In this document: positions 1 to 9,400 of the stretch, piece after piece
How positions within the stretch are numbered: position 1 is the first letter of the stretch
Layout: each line of letters opens with the position of its first letter
DNA from: Hondaea fermentalgiana
Lineage: Eukaryota; Sar; Bigyra; Thraustochytrida; Thraustochytriidae
Direction of reading: 5' to 3'
DNA: 35,480 nucleotides
Assembly: GCA_014084085.1 (NCBI GenBank)
Contig: NPFB01000188.1
Span: 27,048-62,527 of the forward strand
Program-made: the position numbers and the translations under genes
Notes under the pieces: model-generated
The model's database searches: none
What the model was told of the DNA's origin: nothing
The model's input: only the letters and a program-made list of their open reading frames with translations

Positions 1-710
1 GGGGCGGGGTATCGAGATCGGCCGCAGGAGGGGGCCGGAGCGGGCTGGGCTGGCTGGGCTGGGCTGAGCAGGCAGGCGTGACAGGGCAGGCGCAGGAAGC
101 GCGAGGAGAGATCCTGTGTGCCCCCCCGTACGACCCGGTGGAGGTTTCGCCGGTTTCCCCGAGCACGCGTCAAGATCCGGGCGCCGCCTCCGCTTATTTC
201 TTAGCTGTACTAGCTGCTGCTGCAGCAGGTGGCAGTGGAGGTAGTGCAGCGAGAAGACCGACGGCGAGATCGATCTTGCCGTCGACGCGCCACGCGGCTC
301 TCGAAAGCGACGCGTTCTGCCGCCTGCCAGACAGGCTGCTGCCGGCTCGCCGCCCGCCAGCCAGGTGTGCGGCCGCGTGCGTTGCTCCCTGCCTCCCACC
401 AACAAGATCGTCGCCTCTCTCTCTCTTCGCGCCGCCTCCGGTTGGCCCGAATGGCCGAGGCGGGGCAGGGTGCGAGAAGAGCACGAGAACCCAAGTGGGC
501 GCCCCTCATCGCGCCGTAGCAGCCGCCGTCGCCAGCTATAGATAGCTAGCTGCGAGCCAGCACGACCCAACCCAAGCCGCCCCGACAGACCGAGCCCGAG
601 GCGCGGCGCGGCGAGGCGAGGCGAGGCCGCGCGGGCGCAGCAGAGCGCGGAAAGGCCGGCCGCGGGAGGAGGCGGCGCGAGGGAGCGAGCGAGCGAGCGA
701 GCGAGGCGCG
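1..710. other. GC-rich upstream region, no gene recognised
   Basis: This stretch lies upstream of the first plus-strand gene and is very rich in G, C and CpG. Short overlapping open frames exist on both strands, but they have the arginine, alanine and cysteine bias expected of high-GC non-coding DNA and none resembles a known family. It ends in a GAGC tetranucleotide run just before the ATG at 711. It probably holds a promoter and 5' leader; I see no TATA box. Confidence 0.5.
683..703. repeat. (GAGC)n microsatellite in 5' leader
   Basis: About five consecutive GAGC units lie immediately upstream of the ATG at 711. A nearly identical run occurs at 5507-5529 in the myosin/EXS intergenic region. 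It is probably transcribed leader sequence. Confidence 0.8.
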
Positions 711-1763
711 ATGGATGCGGAGATGGGGCTGGGCGACATCGCCGGGATGAGGGCCGCGGGCGACGAGCAGGAGAGCAGAGCCCGAAGCCAGAACGCGGAG
801 ACGCGGCGGCGGCGCCAAGGGCGCGCGGCGGCGATGGACTCCTGGGAGAACTGGCTCACGGTGGAGGGCGTGGAGGTGTGCCACGCGCAGCAGCAGCAGC
901 AGCTGCAGCAGCAGCAGCAGCAGCAGCAGCGACGGCGGCAGCAGCGGCAGCAGGGACGAGGCCGCGGCGGGCATGATGAGCGCGAACGGCAAGAGCACAC
1001 ACGACGCGAGGCCGCGTATCTCGTGCCCGCGCGAGCGCCGGCGACGAGGGCGACGCATGGGGCGCCAGGCGAAGGAGGCTCGATGCTGCCGCCGGCACCG
1101 CGCCAGCGTCAGCAGCAGCGGCAGCAAGAAGAGGGCCCTCGCGAGGCGAGATGGAGGCGCCATTCGCTGGAGAACCCAACGGGGACCTCTCCGTCCGCCG
1201 TGCGGCCCATGGCACCTCGGGCACGATCTTGCGAGGTGGGCGCGTCGAGCGCGTCGAGCGCATCGAGCGCGCAGGGCAGGGTGTACCGCCCCCCGGGGTC
1301 GCGGATGGAGGCCAGTCCCGCGTTGACTGATCGGCGATGCAGCTGGGGAGTGCAGCCCCAATATTATCAGCAAATGCACCAGCAACTGCAACAGCAACTG
1401 CACCTGACAATGCAGCTCCAGGCATCGCGCGTCTCGCTGAGCAAGACAGCGGCGCCAAAGACGACCAAGACGACGACCAAGAAACGCCCACTTTTGGCGA
1501 CACCAAGACGGCCTTCGATGGTTAAGGCACCTGCGTTTCTGTCTCGTCTGCGTACTTCCGCTCCCGCAGACGACAGCCGCAGTGATTCAACGACCGGTTT
1601 CCACATTCCAGGCCCAAAGGCTTCGCTGTCTTCGCCGCCCGCACATCAAGTGCATCCTCAGCTTGAGTCACAGCACATAAGTCCGGACAAGCTTCGACGC
1701 AAGAGCGTCTTTGAACGCATAAGATCAAAACGTCAACGCCAGTCGCTCTCCTCTGTCGGCTAA
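711..1763 (+). CDS. Hypothetical polyglutamine-containing protein (350 aa)
   Basis: I do not recognise a family. The frame opens with an ATG at 711 and ends with TAA at 1761-1763. Residues about 60-85 are a glutamine tract from a CAG run followed by alternating Q and R. A second Q-rich patch (YYQQMHQQLQQQLHL) lies near residues 218-232. The rest is Ser/Arg/Pro-rich and looks disordered. The C-terminal 30 residues are strongly basic (KLRRKSVFERIRSKRQRQS) and could be a nuclear localisation signal, which is inference. An alternative start is M42 at 834, which begins with a more protein-like stretch (MDSWENWLTVEGVEV). Support for coding is the long frame and more ordinary composition after residue 220; there is no homology evidence. 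An overlapping minus-strand frame at 546-1403 is the weaker choice. Confidence 0.55.
   Translation: MDAEMGLGDIAGMRAAGDEQESRARSQNAETRRRRQGRAAAMDSWENWLTVEGVEVCHAQQQQQLQQQQQQQQRRRQQRQQGRGRGGHDERERQEHTRREAAYLVPARAPATRATHGAPGEGGSMLPPAPRQRQQQRQQEEGPREARWRRHSLENPTGTSPSAVRPMAPRARSCEVGASSASSASSAQGRVYRPPGSRMEASPALTDRRCSWGVQPQYYQQMHQQLQQQLHLTMQLQASRVSLSKTAAPKTTKTTTKKRPLLATPRRPSMVKAPAFLSRLRTSAPADDSRSDSTTGFHIPGPKASLSSPPAHQVHPQLESQHISPDKLRRKSVFERIRSKRQRQSLSSVG
888..930 (+). repeat. CAG trinucleotide repeat encoding polyQ
   Basis: CAG units are interrupted once by CTG. In the frame of the 711-1763 gene they encode glutamine with one leucine. The tract is nearly pure at DNA level, so its length is likely to vary between strains. 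Confidence 0.85.
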
Positions 1764-1770
1764 TGGACGC

Positions 1771-1789
1771 TCTCTCTCTCTCTCTCTCT
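1771..1789. repeat. (CT)n microsatellite
   Basis: A perfect TC/CT run lies just after the stop codon at 1761-1763, within the presumed 3' UTR. Confidence 0.85.
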
Positions 1790-2022
1790 TTCCGTGGCGT
1801 GGCTTGGCGATTTTCCTCGCAGACAGACAATGTCTAAGACGCGGATTCTCCGTGCCTTTCACTCACTTATTCAAGCGCGTGCCGTCATTGTCTCGCTCTA
1901 TCGTTTTATAATGTAACATAAATCAGTCAGAGATTGTCCCGTTGCCGCTGGACTCTAGCACTTTTGCCAGCTGCAGGTGGTATATGCACGCATTGGGCCC
2001 ATGCAATCAAGCTTGTTTGTCC

Positions 2023-2072
2023 GCTTGCTTGCTTGCTTGCTTGCTTGCTCGCTTGCTTGCTCGCTTGCTTGC
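2023..2072. repeat. (GCTT/GCTC)n tetranucleotide array
   Basis: About twelve four-base units, mostly GCTT with interspersed GCTC. The same unit, in either orientation, recurs at 6066-6156 and within the 17-bp repeats at 21459-21526. Here it falls in the 3' spacer between convergent genes. Confidence 0.85.
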
Positions 2073-2148
2073 CTGGCGCCATTCTCCACGACAGCAAACC
2101 CCAAAGTTTCGCTGCAGGCACCAAGAGAATAGGCCAGGAACGCATTCC

Positions 2149-4002
2149 CTAGGATGTGACGCGGTCCGAACTCGTGCGCTGCCGCGCTTTGTGGCCGCTC
2201 TCCGCAGCCGGTGAGCCAAGCCAAAGATCCTCGGGCGAAAACCTCGCGGAACGTGGGCTCAGCTGAGGTGAGGTCGGCACTGCCACCGATGGCAAAGAAG
2301 CATGCCGCTTGATCGATGCCGGTGCCACGGGCATGCTATCTTCTTCCTGCATCTCGGCCTCGGTATCCGAGTCGATCGAATCGGCGAGACGCTTGCGCTC
2401 ATCAATCTGAATCGACTCCCACTCGATGCGGAAAATGAGCCAGACGGCGCGACGGACAACCTCGCACAGCTCGAGCACAAACGTCACACCCTCCTGCGTA
2501 AGCTGCAAATGTACAGAGAGTTTGATGGACCACAGCACGCGCAACACAAGATTAAAGACCATGGCCGCATAGTAAAAAATTGGCGTCGATGGCAAGAGTG
2601 GCATAATGTGCGCATTGCGCGCCTCGGGGGCAGTCTTGAATCGCGAAGGCTGCGCGGACCGGAAGAGGGCGGCGCCATACTGTCGAACCATGGACGACCA
2701 CGAATCCACCGAACGCCGCGCCGCAGGCAGCCCACTGCCCACAGACACGCCCTCGGCGTCAGCGCCAGGACCGCCGTCCCCACCGAGTTCGAGCGCGTCG
2801 AATTGCGCTGCCTGCGGCAATGACAAGGGCGGAAGCATTGGGGACCGCTGGCTTTGGTGCACGCCAAACGATGGACTTCGCGAAAAGGTTGGGTGTTGCG
2901 GGAGCGCAGCCTCCAAGACCACAGAGTCCGCATGTTCCTGCTGGTCTTCGCCCTCAAGATCCTTGAACGTTTGCAGTAGGTCCGCGTTCGAGTCCTTGCT
3001 CTTGAGGCGCGTTGTCCGCGACATTTGCGTCATTTCTGTCTCCCGCGTAGGTTCCTCTGCAGGGTCCCCATGGGGCACGCGCATATACATGGAGCGTCCG
3101 TCATTCATAAAGAGGAGACGCTCTCGAAGCCAAATGTAGTGCGCCTCTTTGCCCATGAGGCCCCAATCCATGACGACGTCCCACATGAAGGAAAACAGCG
3201 AGTTGAACGTAATTGCCAGCTTCCACAAAAGCTGCAGGCCATCGCTATTAATGGAGGGGAACTGGTGCGCGAATGCCGAGATCCAAATGACCGGAAAGGC
3301 GCTCGCATACTTTGCTGCGTTCACCAGGTGTGGAAACGACTGTCCCGTCGCACGGTACGCCACAATGCACTGACGAAAACGGAGCAAAAAGGGTAAACTG
3401 GTGATCAGAGGCCGCAGCCAGGAGTCCGCGCACGACTCTTCGTGCAGCATCGTCGAGCTCGTGCGCAAAATGTGCGAGCCCTGAATCTCTGCCTCAAACG
3501 GGTCTTCCGCAGTAAACGAGTGACTCAGCAGGACGCACACGGAGACCTGCATGTCGGCCAAGGCCTTGCTCAGCGAGGTCATGATATCGCCCAGCAGCAC
3601 CTCGGCAAAGAGTACGCCCGTTGGGAGCGGCATCAGGACTCGAACAAATGTGTGAAGCAAGCGCTCGCGACCGCGCCTGTTGAGCACATCGAGCGGGACG
3701 AGAAGAATGCACAAGGAAGCAATGTACATGATGCCCGGAATCACCAGCGGGTCTGAAAAGGGCCACTTGAGCGAGTACATGAGCCAGCAGACCAGGAAAA
3801 TACCAATGATGGCGCTTGCCGACGTGCATATTGCCGCCGGGCTCAGCGTGCTCTCGCGATCAAAGCCAAGCGCCTTGGAATAATCAATGTGCGTTTTGCG
3901 AAAGACAAAGACATCAACGCCCCAGAGGAACCACACGAGCGCAATGAGTAATGGCGGTCGAAAGTACACGTGGCTCTCGTTCACAAACGCTCCGAGACCC
4001 AT
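2149..4002 (-). CDS. EXS-domain membrane protein (XPR1/SYG1/ERD1 family), no SPX domain
   Basis: A 617-residue multi-pass membrane protein. Hydrophobic segments lie near residues 14-34, 56-78 and 86-106, with more downstream. Family signatures are RFRQCIVAYRATG near residue 208, MWDVVMDWGLMGKEA near 272-286, FYYAAMVFNLVLRVLW near 475, and RRAVWLIFRIEWE near 515. These correspond to the conserved EXS blocks of XPR1 (WDLxMDWGLF, YYxxIxxDxxLRFxW and RRFxWNFFRLExE). EXS proteins with an N-terminal SPX domain export inorganic phosphate. SPX-less members such as yeast Erd1 act in the Golgi in phosphate recycling and enzyme retention. Here the ORF begins directly at the first hydrophobic segment, so it is of the Erd1-like shape. 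About 155 residues of Ser/Pro/acidic sequence (roughly 306-462) are inserted between the DWGL block and the next helix. The C-terminal 80 residues are a Ser/Pro-rich tail. The start is the ATG at 4000-4002. Confidence 0.88.
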   Translation of the reverse strand: MGLGAFVNESHVYFRPPLLIALVWFLWGVDVFVFRKTHIDYSKALGFDRESTLSPAAICTSASAIIGIFLVCWLMYSLKWPFSDPLVIPGIMYIASLCILLVPLDVLNRRGRERLLHTFVRVLMPLPTGVLFAEVLLGDIMTSLSKALADMQVSVCVLLSHSFTAEDPFEAEIQGSHILRTSSTMLHEESCADSWLRPLITSLPFLLRFRQCIVAYRATGQSFPHLVNAAKYASAFPVIWISAFAHQFPSINSDGLQLLWKLAITFNSLFSFMWDVVMDWGLMGKEAHYIWLRERLLFMNDGRSMYMRVPHGDPAEEPTRETEMTQMSRTTRLKSKDSNADLLQTFKDLEGEDQQEHADSVVLEAALPQHPTFSRSPSFGVHQSQRSPMLPPLSLPQAAQFDALELGGDGGPGADAEGVSVGSGLPAARRSVDSWSSMVRQYGAALFRSAQPSRFKTAPEARNAHIMPLLPSTPIFYYAAMVFNLVLRVLWSIKLSVHLQLTQEGVTFVLELCEVVRRAVWLIFRIEWESIQIDERKRLADSIDSDTEAEMQEEDSMPVAPASIKRHASLPSVAVPTSPQLSPRSARFSPEDLWLGSPAAESGHKARQRTSSDRVTS

Positions 4003-5005
4003 CTTGCCTCTCCGCTCCGTCGCCGGTCCACCTTCCGAGAGAGCTCAATGGGCGGGCTAGCGGCTGCGTCAGCCTCCCCCGCTCGACCCCTGCTTCCGTG
4101 TTTGCCGCGCCCCGGGCCTCGGCGCGCTGCCTGCCGGTTCTGCGCTCGATCGCGCGGCCCGTCGCGCAGGGGCCGCACGTGCCGTCGTCGCAGGCGCTTC
4201 CACGCGCCGCGAGCCCGCGACTCGCGCGTGACCTGCGCGTCCGCACCAGCCCGCGCTGCGAGCCGATACCGGTTTTGTCGGGGTTTGCCACGTCAACAAT
4301 AGAGTGCCGACCTCGTTTACTACTTACATAGCGGTTGTCTCTCTGGCGGATGACGCCGAGGAGGAGGAGAAGAACCACCGCAAGACTGCAGTGGGGAGAG
4401 GAAGAGGGAGCGACGGGAACGACGTTTCGTTTCGGGTTCACGAGACGATGGTTTGACGGTCGCAATGCAGACGGGCCAAGACGGCCACTGGTGGCTGGCT
4501 GCATTGTCGGCGGTCTGAGGGGGGTGGGGGGAATTGGGTATCTTCGTTCCTCCTTTCCCATTCCATTCTTCTCCTTTCCTTGGCTCTTCAGCCCATCGAA
4601 GAGCCTTTGGGTTCAATGGCAGATGAAGGCTTCGTTGGCAGAAAACCAAAAAGAGAAGAAAAAGGGGGAACCTACGACACACGAACTGCCCTGACAGAGG
4701 CCGAGAGCCTTGGTACTAAACATGACTCCGTTGTTCTTGTTCTGCATGACGCGAGAAACCATATCGTCGTATCTCCGAGAAGGGGCATCGGCAGTCAGCC
4801 AGAGCCAGGCCCGGTTTCTCGTTCCACAGTTCTGAGCATTACATGCCGAGCAAGCAAGACCAGCATCCCAGGCGCCTTTGCCGCTGGTCGTCTATCATCC
4901 TGCCGATCGTGCCTGGAACTTTTTCAGGGCTTGACACAGGACTCGGTTTTTTGAGCTCGCAAAGGGTATCGTTGCTACTGCCTGTTGCCCCATGGACATC
5001 GTCGC

Positions 5006-5065
5006 TCTCGTCTCGTCTCGTCTCGTCCCGTCCCGTCCCGTCCCGTCCCGTCTCGCCTCGTCTCG
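5006..5065. repeat. 12-unit pentanucleotide array (TCTCG/TCCCG)
   Basis: Twelve five-base units run in blocks: four TCTCG, five TCCCG, then TCTCG, CCTCG and TCTCG. The block arrangement suggests stepwise expansion of variant units. Confidence 0.9.
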
Positions 5066-5347
5066 ACGACGGGACTTCAAGTTGCCTTCGTATACGCACC
5101 TCGTTGTCTGTTCTTCAAGTCGTTCATCCTCGCACGAAGTAGCCGCTGTGCAAAAGCTGTGCACTGCGCAGGCATGCAGACGGTCCGGGACCTCGGCGAG
5201 CCCCCTGCGGGCCCGCTCCCGCTCCGCCGCTCCATCTCCTCCGCGCCCTGCTCGCTGGAGCCGGCTGGCCGCTGGCCGTGGCGTCGTCGCCGCCCGGGCC
5301 AGGTCTGTCGCCGCAGGCCGGCCGGGCGCCGTCGCCGCGCGTCGCTC

Positions 5348-5371
5348 GCGAGCTCGATCGCGAGCTCGATC
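5348..5371. repeat. Two 12-bp direct repeats with internal palindromes
   Basis: GCGAGCTCGATC occurs twice in direct tandem. Each copy contains the self-complementary core CGAGCTCG. An AATC tetranucleotide run (5381-5392) follows closely. Confidence 0.8.
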
Positions 5372-5506
5372 GAGGCCCCAAATCAATCAATCATCCAATT
5401 CCAAACGAGCAAACGGAGCGCGGCGCGGCGGCGAGGCGCGAGGCACGGACGTGCGTCTGCGGCCGCGAGCTGGAGCCGCGCTCGGCCGTCGGCCCGGGCT
5501 CTGCGC

Positions 5507-5529
5507 GCGAGCGAGCGAGCGAGCGAGCG
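5507..5529. repeat. (GCGA)n microsatellite
   Basis: Between five and six tandem GCGA units, the same motif as the run upstream of the ATG at 711. Confidence 0.8.
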
Positions 5530-5663
5530 CGGGCGGGGAAGAGAAGCAGAGCAGGACCGGACCGGACCGGGGCCAGAACGGGAGCGAGAGAAGCCAGCCA
5601 GGCAGGAGAACCGCAGCAGCGTTGCTTTGCATTGTTCTTGCTTGCATCACATTTGTCAGCCAA

Positions 5664-5719
5664 TTCAAACTCTGCACTTCAAACTCTGCACTTCAAACTC
5701 TGCACTTCAAACTCTGCAC
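5664..5719. repeat. Four perfect 14-bp tandem repeats
   Basis: The unit TTCAAACTCTGCAC occurs four times without a mismatch (5664-5677, 5678-5691, 5692-5705, 5706-5719), then decays into TTCAAATTCAAATCGATTCAA. It lies about 700 bp upstream of the myosin ATG in a locally AT-richer patch. Fourteen is not a multiple of three, so the array is unlikely to be coding. Confidence 0.92.
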
Positions 5720-5745
5720 TTCAAATTCAAATCGATTCAAACCTC

Positions 5746-5770
5746 GCAAGGCAAGGCAAGGCAAGGCAAG
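5746..5770. repeat. (GCAAG)5 pentanucleotide array and purine tract
   Basis: Five perfect GCAAG units are followed by GAGAG/GAAAG variants to about 5808, giving a strand-asymmetric purine-rich tract. Confidence 0.85.
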
Positions 5771-6065
5771 GAGAGGAGAGGAAAGGAGAGAAAGGCAAGG
5801 AAAGGAGAGCAAAACCCGTTTGAATCCGAGCGCGGCAGAGCGAGCGACGCGCGGCAGCGGCGCGGAGACACGCGCAGTCGCGGAGGCAGGCCCGCCAGGC
5901 CGCGCGAGGGCGGCGGACGCGAGGCGGCGCGCGGAGGAGAGGAGTGCGGAGAGCGAGCGAGAGAGCAAGAGAGCGGCGCGGCGCGGCGCGGTGCTGCGCG
6001 TGTCTTCGTCGCGAGGCGTGAACGCCAAGTGGACGGCGACGTGGAGGCCGGGCGCTCTCCCGCTG

Positions 6066-6156
6066 GCTTGCTTGCTTGCCTTGCTTGCCTTGCTTGGCGT
6101 GCTGGCGTGCTGGCGTGCTGGCTTGCCTTGCCCGCTCGCTCGCTCGCTTGCTTGCG
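6066..6156. repeat. Compound GCTT / GCGTGCTG / GCTC repeat
   Basis: Overlapping short arrays occur in sequence: GCTTGCTTGCCTT units, then three GCGTGCTG-like units, then (GCTC)n, then GCTT again. The tetranucleotide is shared with the arrays at 2023-2072 and 21459-21526. The region lies 270 bp upstream of the myosin ATG. Confidence 0.75.
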
Positions 6157-6426
6157 GCGGCGCCGGCCACCTGAGCGCGGGCGGGGGCGGGAGCGAGGCG
6201 TCTGCGCCGAGCGCGAGACTCCGCGGCGCCCGCGAGAAAAAGCGGAAAAGGCGTGGTTTCCCTCCTTGCTTGCCTTTCTTTCTTTGATCAAGTCGTCTCG
6301 ATACACAAATAAAGAGAGAAAGAGAGAGAGAGAAGGAAAAAGGCTTACGTGGCAAAGTAAGATCGAGCGCGACGCTGCATTGCGCTCCCCTGGACCAAGA
6401 CCGCCGGCGACGACGCGGGAGAAAGC

Positions 6427-9400
6427 ATGGCGTCCGAGGCTGCCGGCGCGCGCGTGTGGATCCGGGACGGGAAGCTCGCGTGGGTGCGCGGCGTCCTCGA
6501 GTCCCGTGAGGAAACCAAAGACGGCAAGTGGAAGTTCGTCGTGCGTAAAGAGCCACGAGACGAGGGCGAGAGCGACAACGAGGACAACGACGAGGAGGAT
6601 GTCGACGAGACGAGCAGCGAGGACGTCGTAGAGATTCTGGGCGAGAGCAAGGAGCTCTCGCAGCACAATGATATTTTTCTCTGCAACCAGTTCGAAGATG
6701 CGCGCACACTCGCAGACGTCGAAGATCTCACGCGTCTCACCCATCTGCACGAACCATCAATCTTGCAGAGCCTGAACGACCGGTTCAAGAATGACAATAT
6801 CTATACCAACACAGGCCCCATTCTCCTGGCCGTCAACCCATTCAAGCAGCTTCGTCTCTACAGCCCAGACCTGCTGGAGATGTACTACAGCACTGGTCTG
6901 CTACGATCACAGGGCCTAGAGGCACCACAAATGGCCCCTCACGTGTTTGCCACCGGCGACGCAGCCTACCGCAATCTCGTAGACACCATGGACCAAGGCG
7001 CTAAGAATCAGAGCATCCTCGTCAGCGGTGAGTCCGGTGCTGGCAAAACAGAGAGCACGAAATACATTATGAAGTACTTGGCGACGGTCGCGCGCGATGC
7101 CGACAAATCCGGCGGCGAGCAGATTGCCGACATGGTCCTGCAGTCGAACCCAATTCTCGAGGCCTTTGGTAACGCTCGCACGAATCGTAACGATAACAGT
7201 TCGCGTTTCGGCAAGTTCATTGAAATGCAGTTTAGCACCGACAAGCATCGTCTCGTTGGCGCGCGCATCGTCACGTATCTCCTGGAGAAGGTGCGTCTCG
7301 CAAAACAGGGGCTCGGCGAGCGTAACTTTCACGTCTTTTACCAGCTATGCAGAGGCGCCTCCGAGGAACAGCTCGAGGCCTGGCACGTTCCCGACCTCGA
7401 AGCCTGCGGCATCACCAACCAGAGCGAGTGTTTTGACCGCCGCGATGGTGTCGACGACGAATCCCAGTTTCAACACATGTGGAAGGCCATGGAGACGATG
7501 GGCTTTGAAGACGACGAAAAGGCGCAGCTTATGCGCACCGTTTCGGCCGTCATGAACTTGGGTAACCTCCGTTTTGTGCCCGACGTTGATGGCAAAGCCG
7601 CTGGTGACGAGGACGAGGCCGCCACGCTCGACCAGACTGACGAGGTCAGCAAGCGCGCCCTCGCGGCCTGTGCCGATCTCATCAAGGTTGCCGAAGATGC
7701 CATCGTTACCGCGCTCACAACCCGCCGCATCAAGGTCGGCGCCGACTGGATCGTCAAGCGCCTCAACGTCGACGAAGCCGCCGATGCGCGCGATGCTCTT
7801 CTCAAGACCATTTACTCGCGCATGTTCGATCGCGTCGTGCTTCGCGTCAACGAGAGCATCCAGGTGGGGACTAAGACGAAAACGAACTCGATTGGTGTCC
7901 TCGATATCTTCGGTTTTGAGGTCTTTGACTTTAACTCGTTCGAACAGCTCTGCATCAACTATGCCAACGAGACGCTGCAGCAGCAATTCAATCAGTTTGT
8001 CTTCAAGCTGGAACAAAAGGAGTACGAAAAGGAAAAGATCAAGTGGTCCTTTATCGACTTTCCCGACAACCAGCAATGCCTTGATCTCATCGAGTCCAAA
8101 CCCATTGGTATCATTTCACTTTTGGACGAGCAGTGCCTCTTTCCCAGGGGCAATGACAGGAGTCTGGCAGGAAGATTTTATGAGCTCCTTTCTGATGTCC
8201 CTCGCTTCTCCGTGGCGAACAGGGACAGGGTGAACTACCGATTCACGATCGAGCACTATGCTGGCGATGTCACCTACGACACGGCCGGCTTTGTTGCCAA
8301 GAACAAGGACCAACTGTACCCGGAATCGCTCGAGCTGATGCAGTCGAGCCAGGATCCCTTTCTTGCACTTCTCTTTCCCACGGAAATGGCATCTGCAGGA
8401 GCAGGCAGGAACAATGGCCGCTCCATTCAGTCGAAAACGTTGGGGTCCCAATTTAAGGATCAGCTTTCAGATCTTCTCAAGACGATTCGCAGCACCTCGC
8501 CCCACTATGTGCGCTGTCTCAAGCCCAACGATCGCGCTGCTGCAAATGTCCTCGTGCGCAGGCGTCTTGTAGATCAGCTTCGCTACGGCGGTGTCCTCGA
8601 GGCCGTCAAGGTGGCGCGCGCCGGCTACCCGGTCCGCATGGTGCTTGCCAGCTTTGTTGCGCGCTACTTTATGGTCGCACCCAGACGCTCCTTTTCGAGC
8701 GTTGCCAAGGCCAAGGCCGAGCAGGATGGCAAGCCCGCCACTCTTAAAATTGTCGAGGCTCTTCAACTCGAAGAGGGCCAAGAGTATCAGATTGGCCGCA
8801 CCAAGATCTTTTTACGCAAGGGCGCATACGAGCGAATTGAGGATGCCCGCATGGCCTGCATGAAACAGGCCGCGACGCGTATTCAGGCGCTTCTCCGCGC
8901 TGCCAAGGACAGAAAGCACTACATTGTCTCGCTGCGTAGCGCGTACAAGATTCAGGCAATCATTCGAGGTTTTCTGGGTCGCGCCCGGGCCCGCCACATG
9001 CGCGAAGAAAAATCCGCAACCACGATTCAAGCAGCGGCGCGGCGCCGACTTGCGGTCAAGTCGCGACTCGTCGCCATGCGCGCGATTGTCACCATGCAGT
9101 GCTCGTACCGCGCCTACAAGAATCGTCTCTTGCGCCGTGAGCGCCTGCGCGACTCGAGCGTGCTGCGCATTCAGGCATGGTATCGAGGTCTGCCTGCGCG
9201 TCGCTCCTTTTTGGCGCGGCGCAAGGGCGTCATGCTCTTGCAGCAGGCCGTTCGTCGCAAGCTCGCGCGCGCGCAGCTCAAGCGCCTGCGCGAGGAGGCC
9301 AGGCAGGTTGGCAACTTGCAAGGCAAAATCTCCGACTTGCAGACGCGCGTGCAGGACCTCGAGACCGAGCTCGCTCAGGAGAAGGAGGCCCACGAGGCTC

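Larger units (their letters stand above)
1764..2148. other. Convergent 3' spacer with simple repeats
   Basis: This is 385 bp between the stop of the polyQ gene (+) and the stop of the EXS gene (-). It holds a CT dinucleotide run and a GCTT tetranucleotide array, with an AT-richer section near 1895-1925 that probably holds 3' UTR sequence. I see no gene in it. Confidence 0.6.
4003..6426. other. Long divergent intergenic region, repeat-dense, no gene recognised
   Basis: This is 2.4 kb between the divergent EXS (-) and myosin (+) start codons. It is the longest gene-free stretch in the window. Base composition shifts strongly from part to part, and it contains at least six separate short tandem arrays (listed individually). 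The open frames crossing it, including a 548-codon plus-strand frame at 4985-6631, mostly translate repeats and GC-rich sequence and match nothing I know. It must hold both promoters; no clear TATA box is visible near either start. Confidence 0.55.

Noticed and set aside
546..1403. 285-codon minus-strand frame opposite the polyQ gene
   Set aside because: Leu/Arg/Pro-rich, polyleucine from the CAG run read antisense; the plus-strand frame continues into less biased sequence and is preferred.
5006..5770. Tandem arrays considered as CRISPR or telomeric repeats
   Set aside because: Units are contiguous without unique spacers and do not match telomeric TTAGGG-type sequence; they are simple tandem repeats in a eukaryotic promoter.
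4985..6631. 548-codon plus-strand open frame before and into the myosin gene
   Set aside because: It translates pentamer, 14-mer and GCTT arrays in turn, has extreme Arg/Ala bias and then overlaps the myosin start in another frame. Open by GC-rich composition, not by coding.
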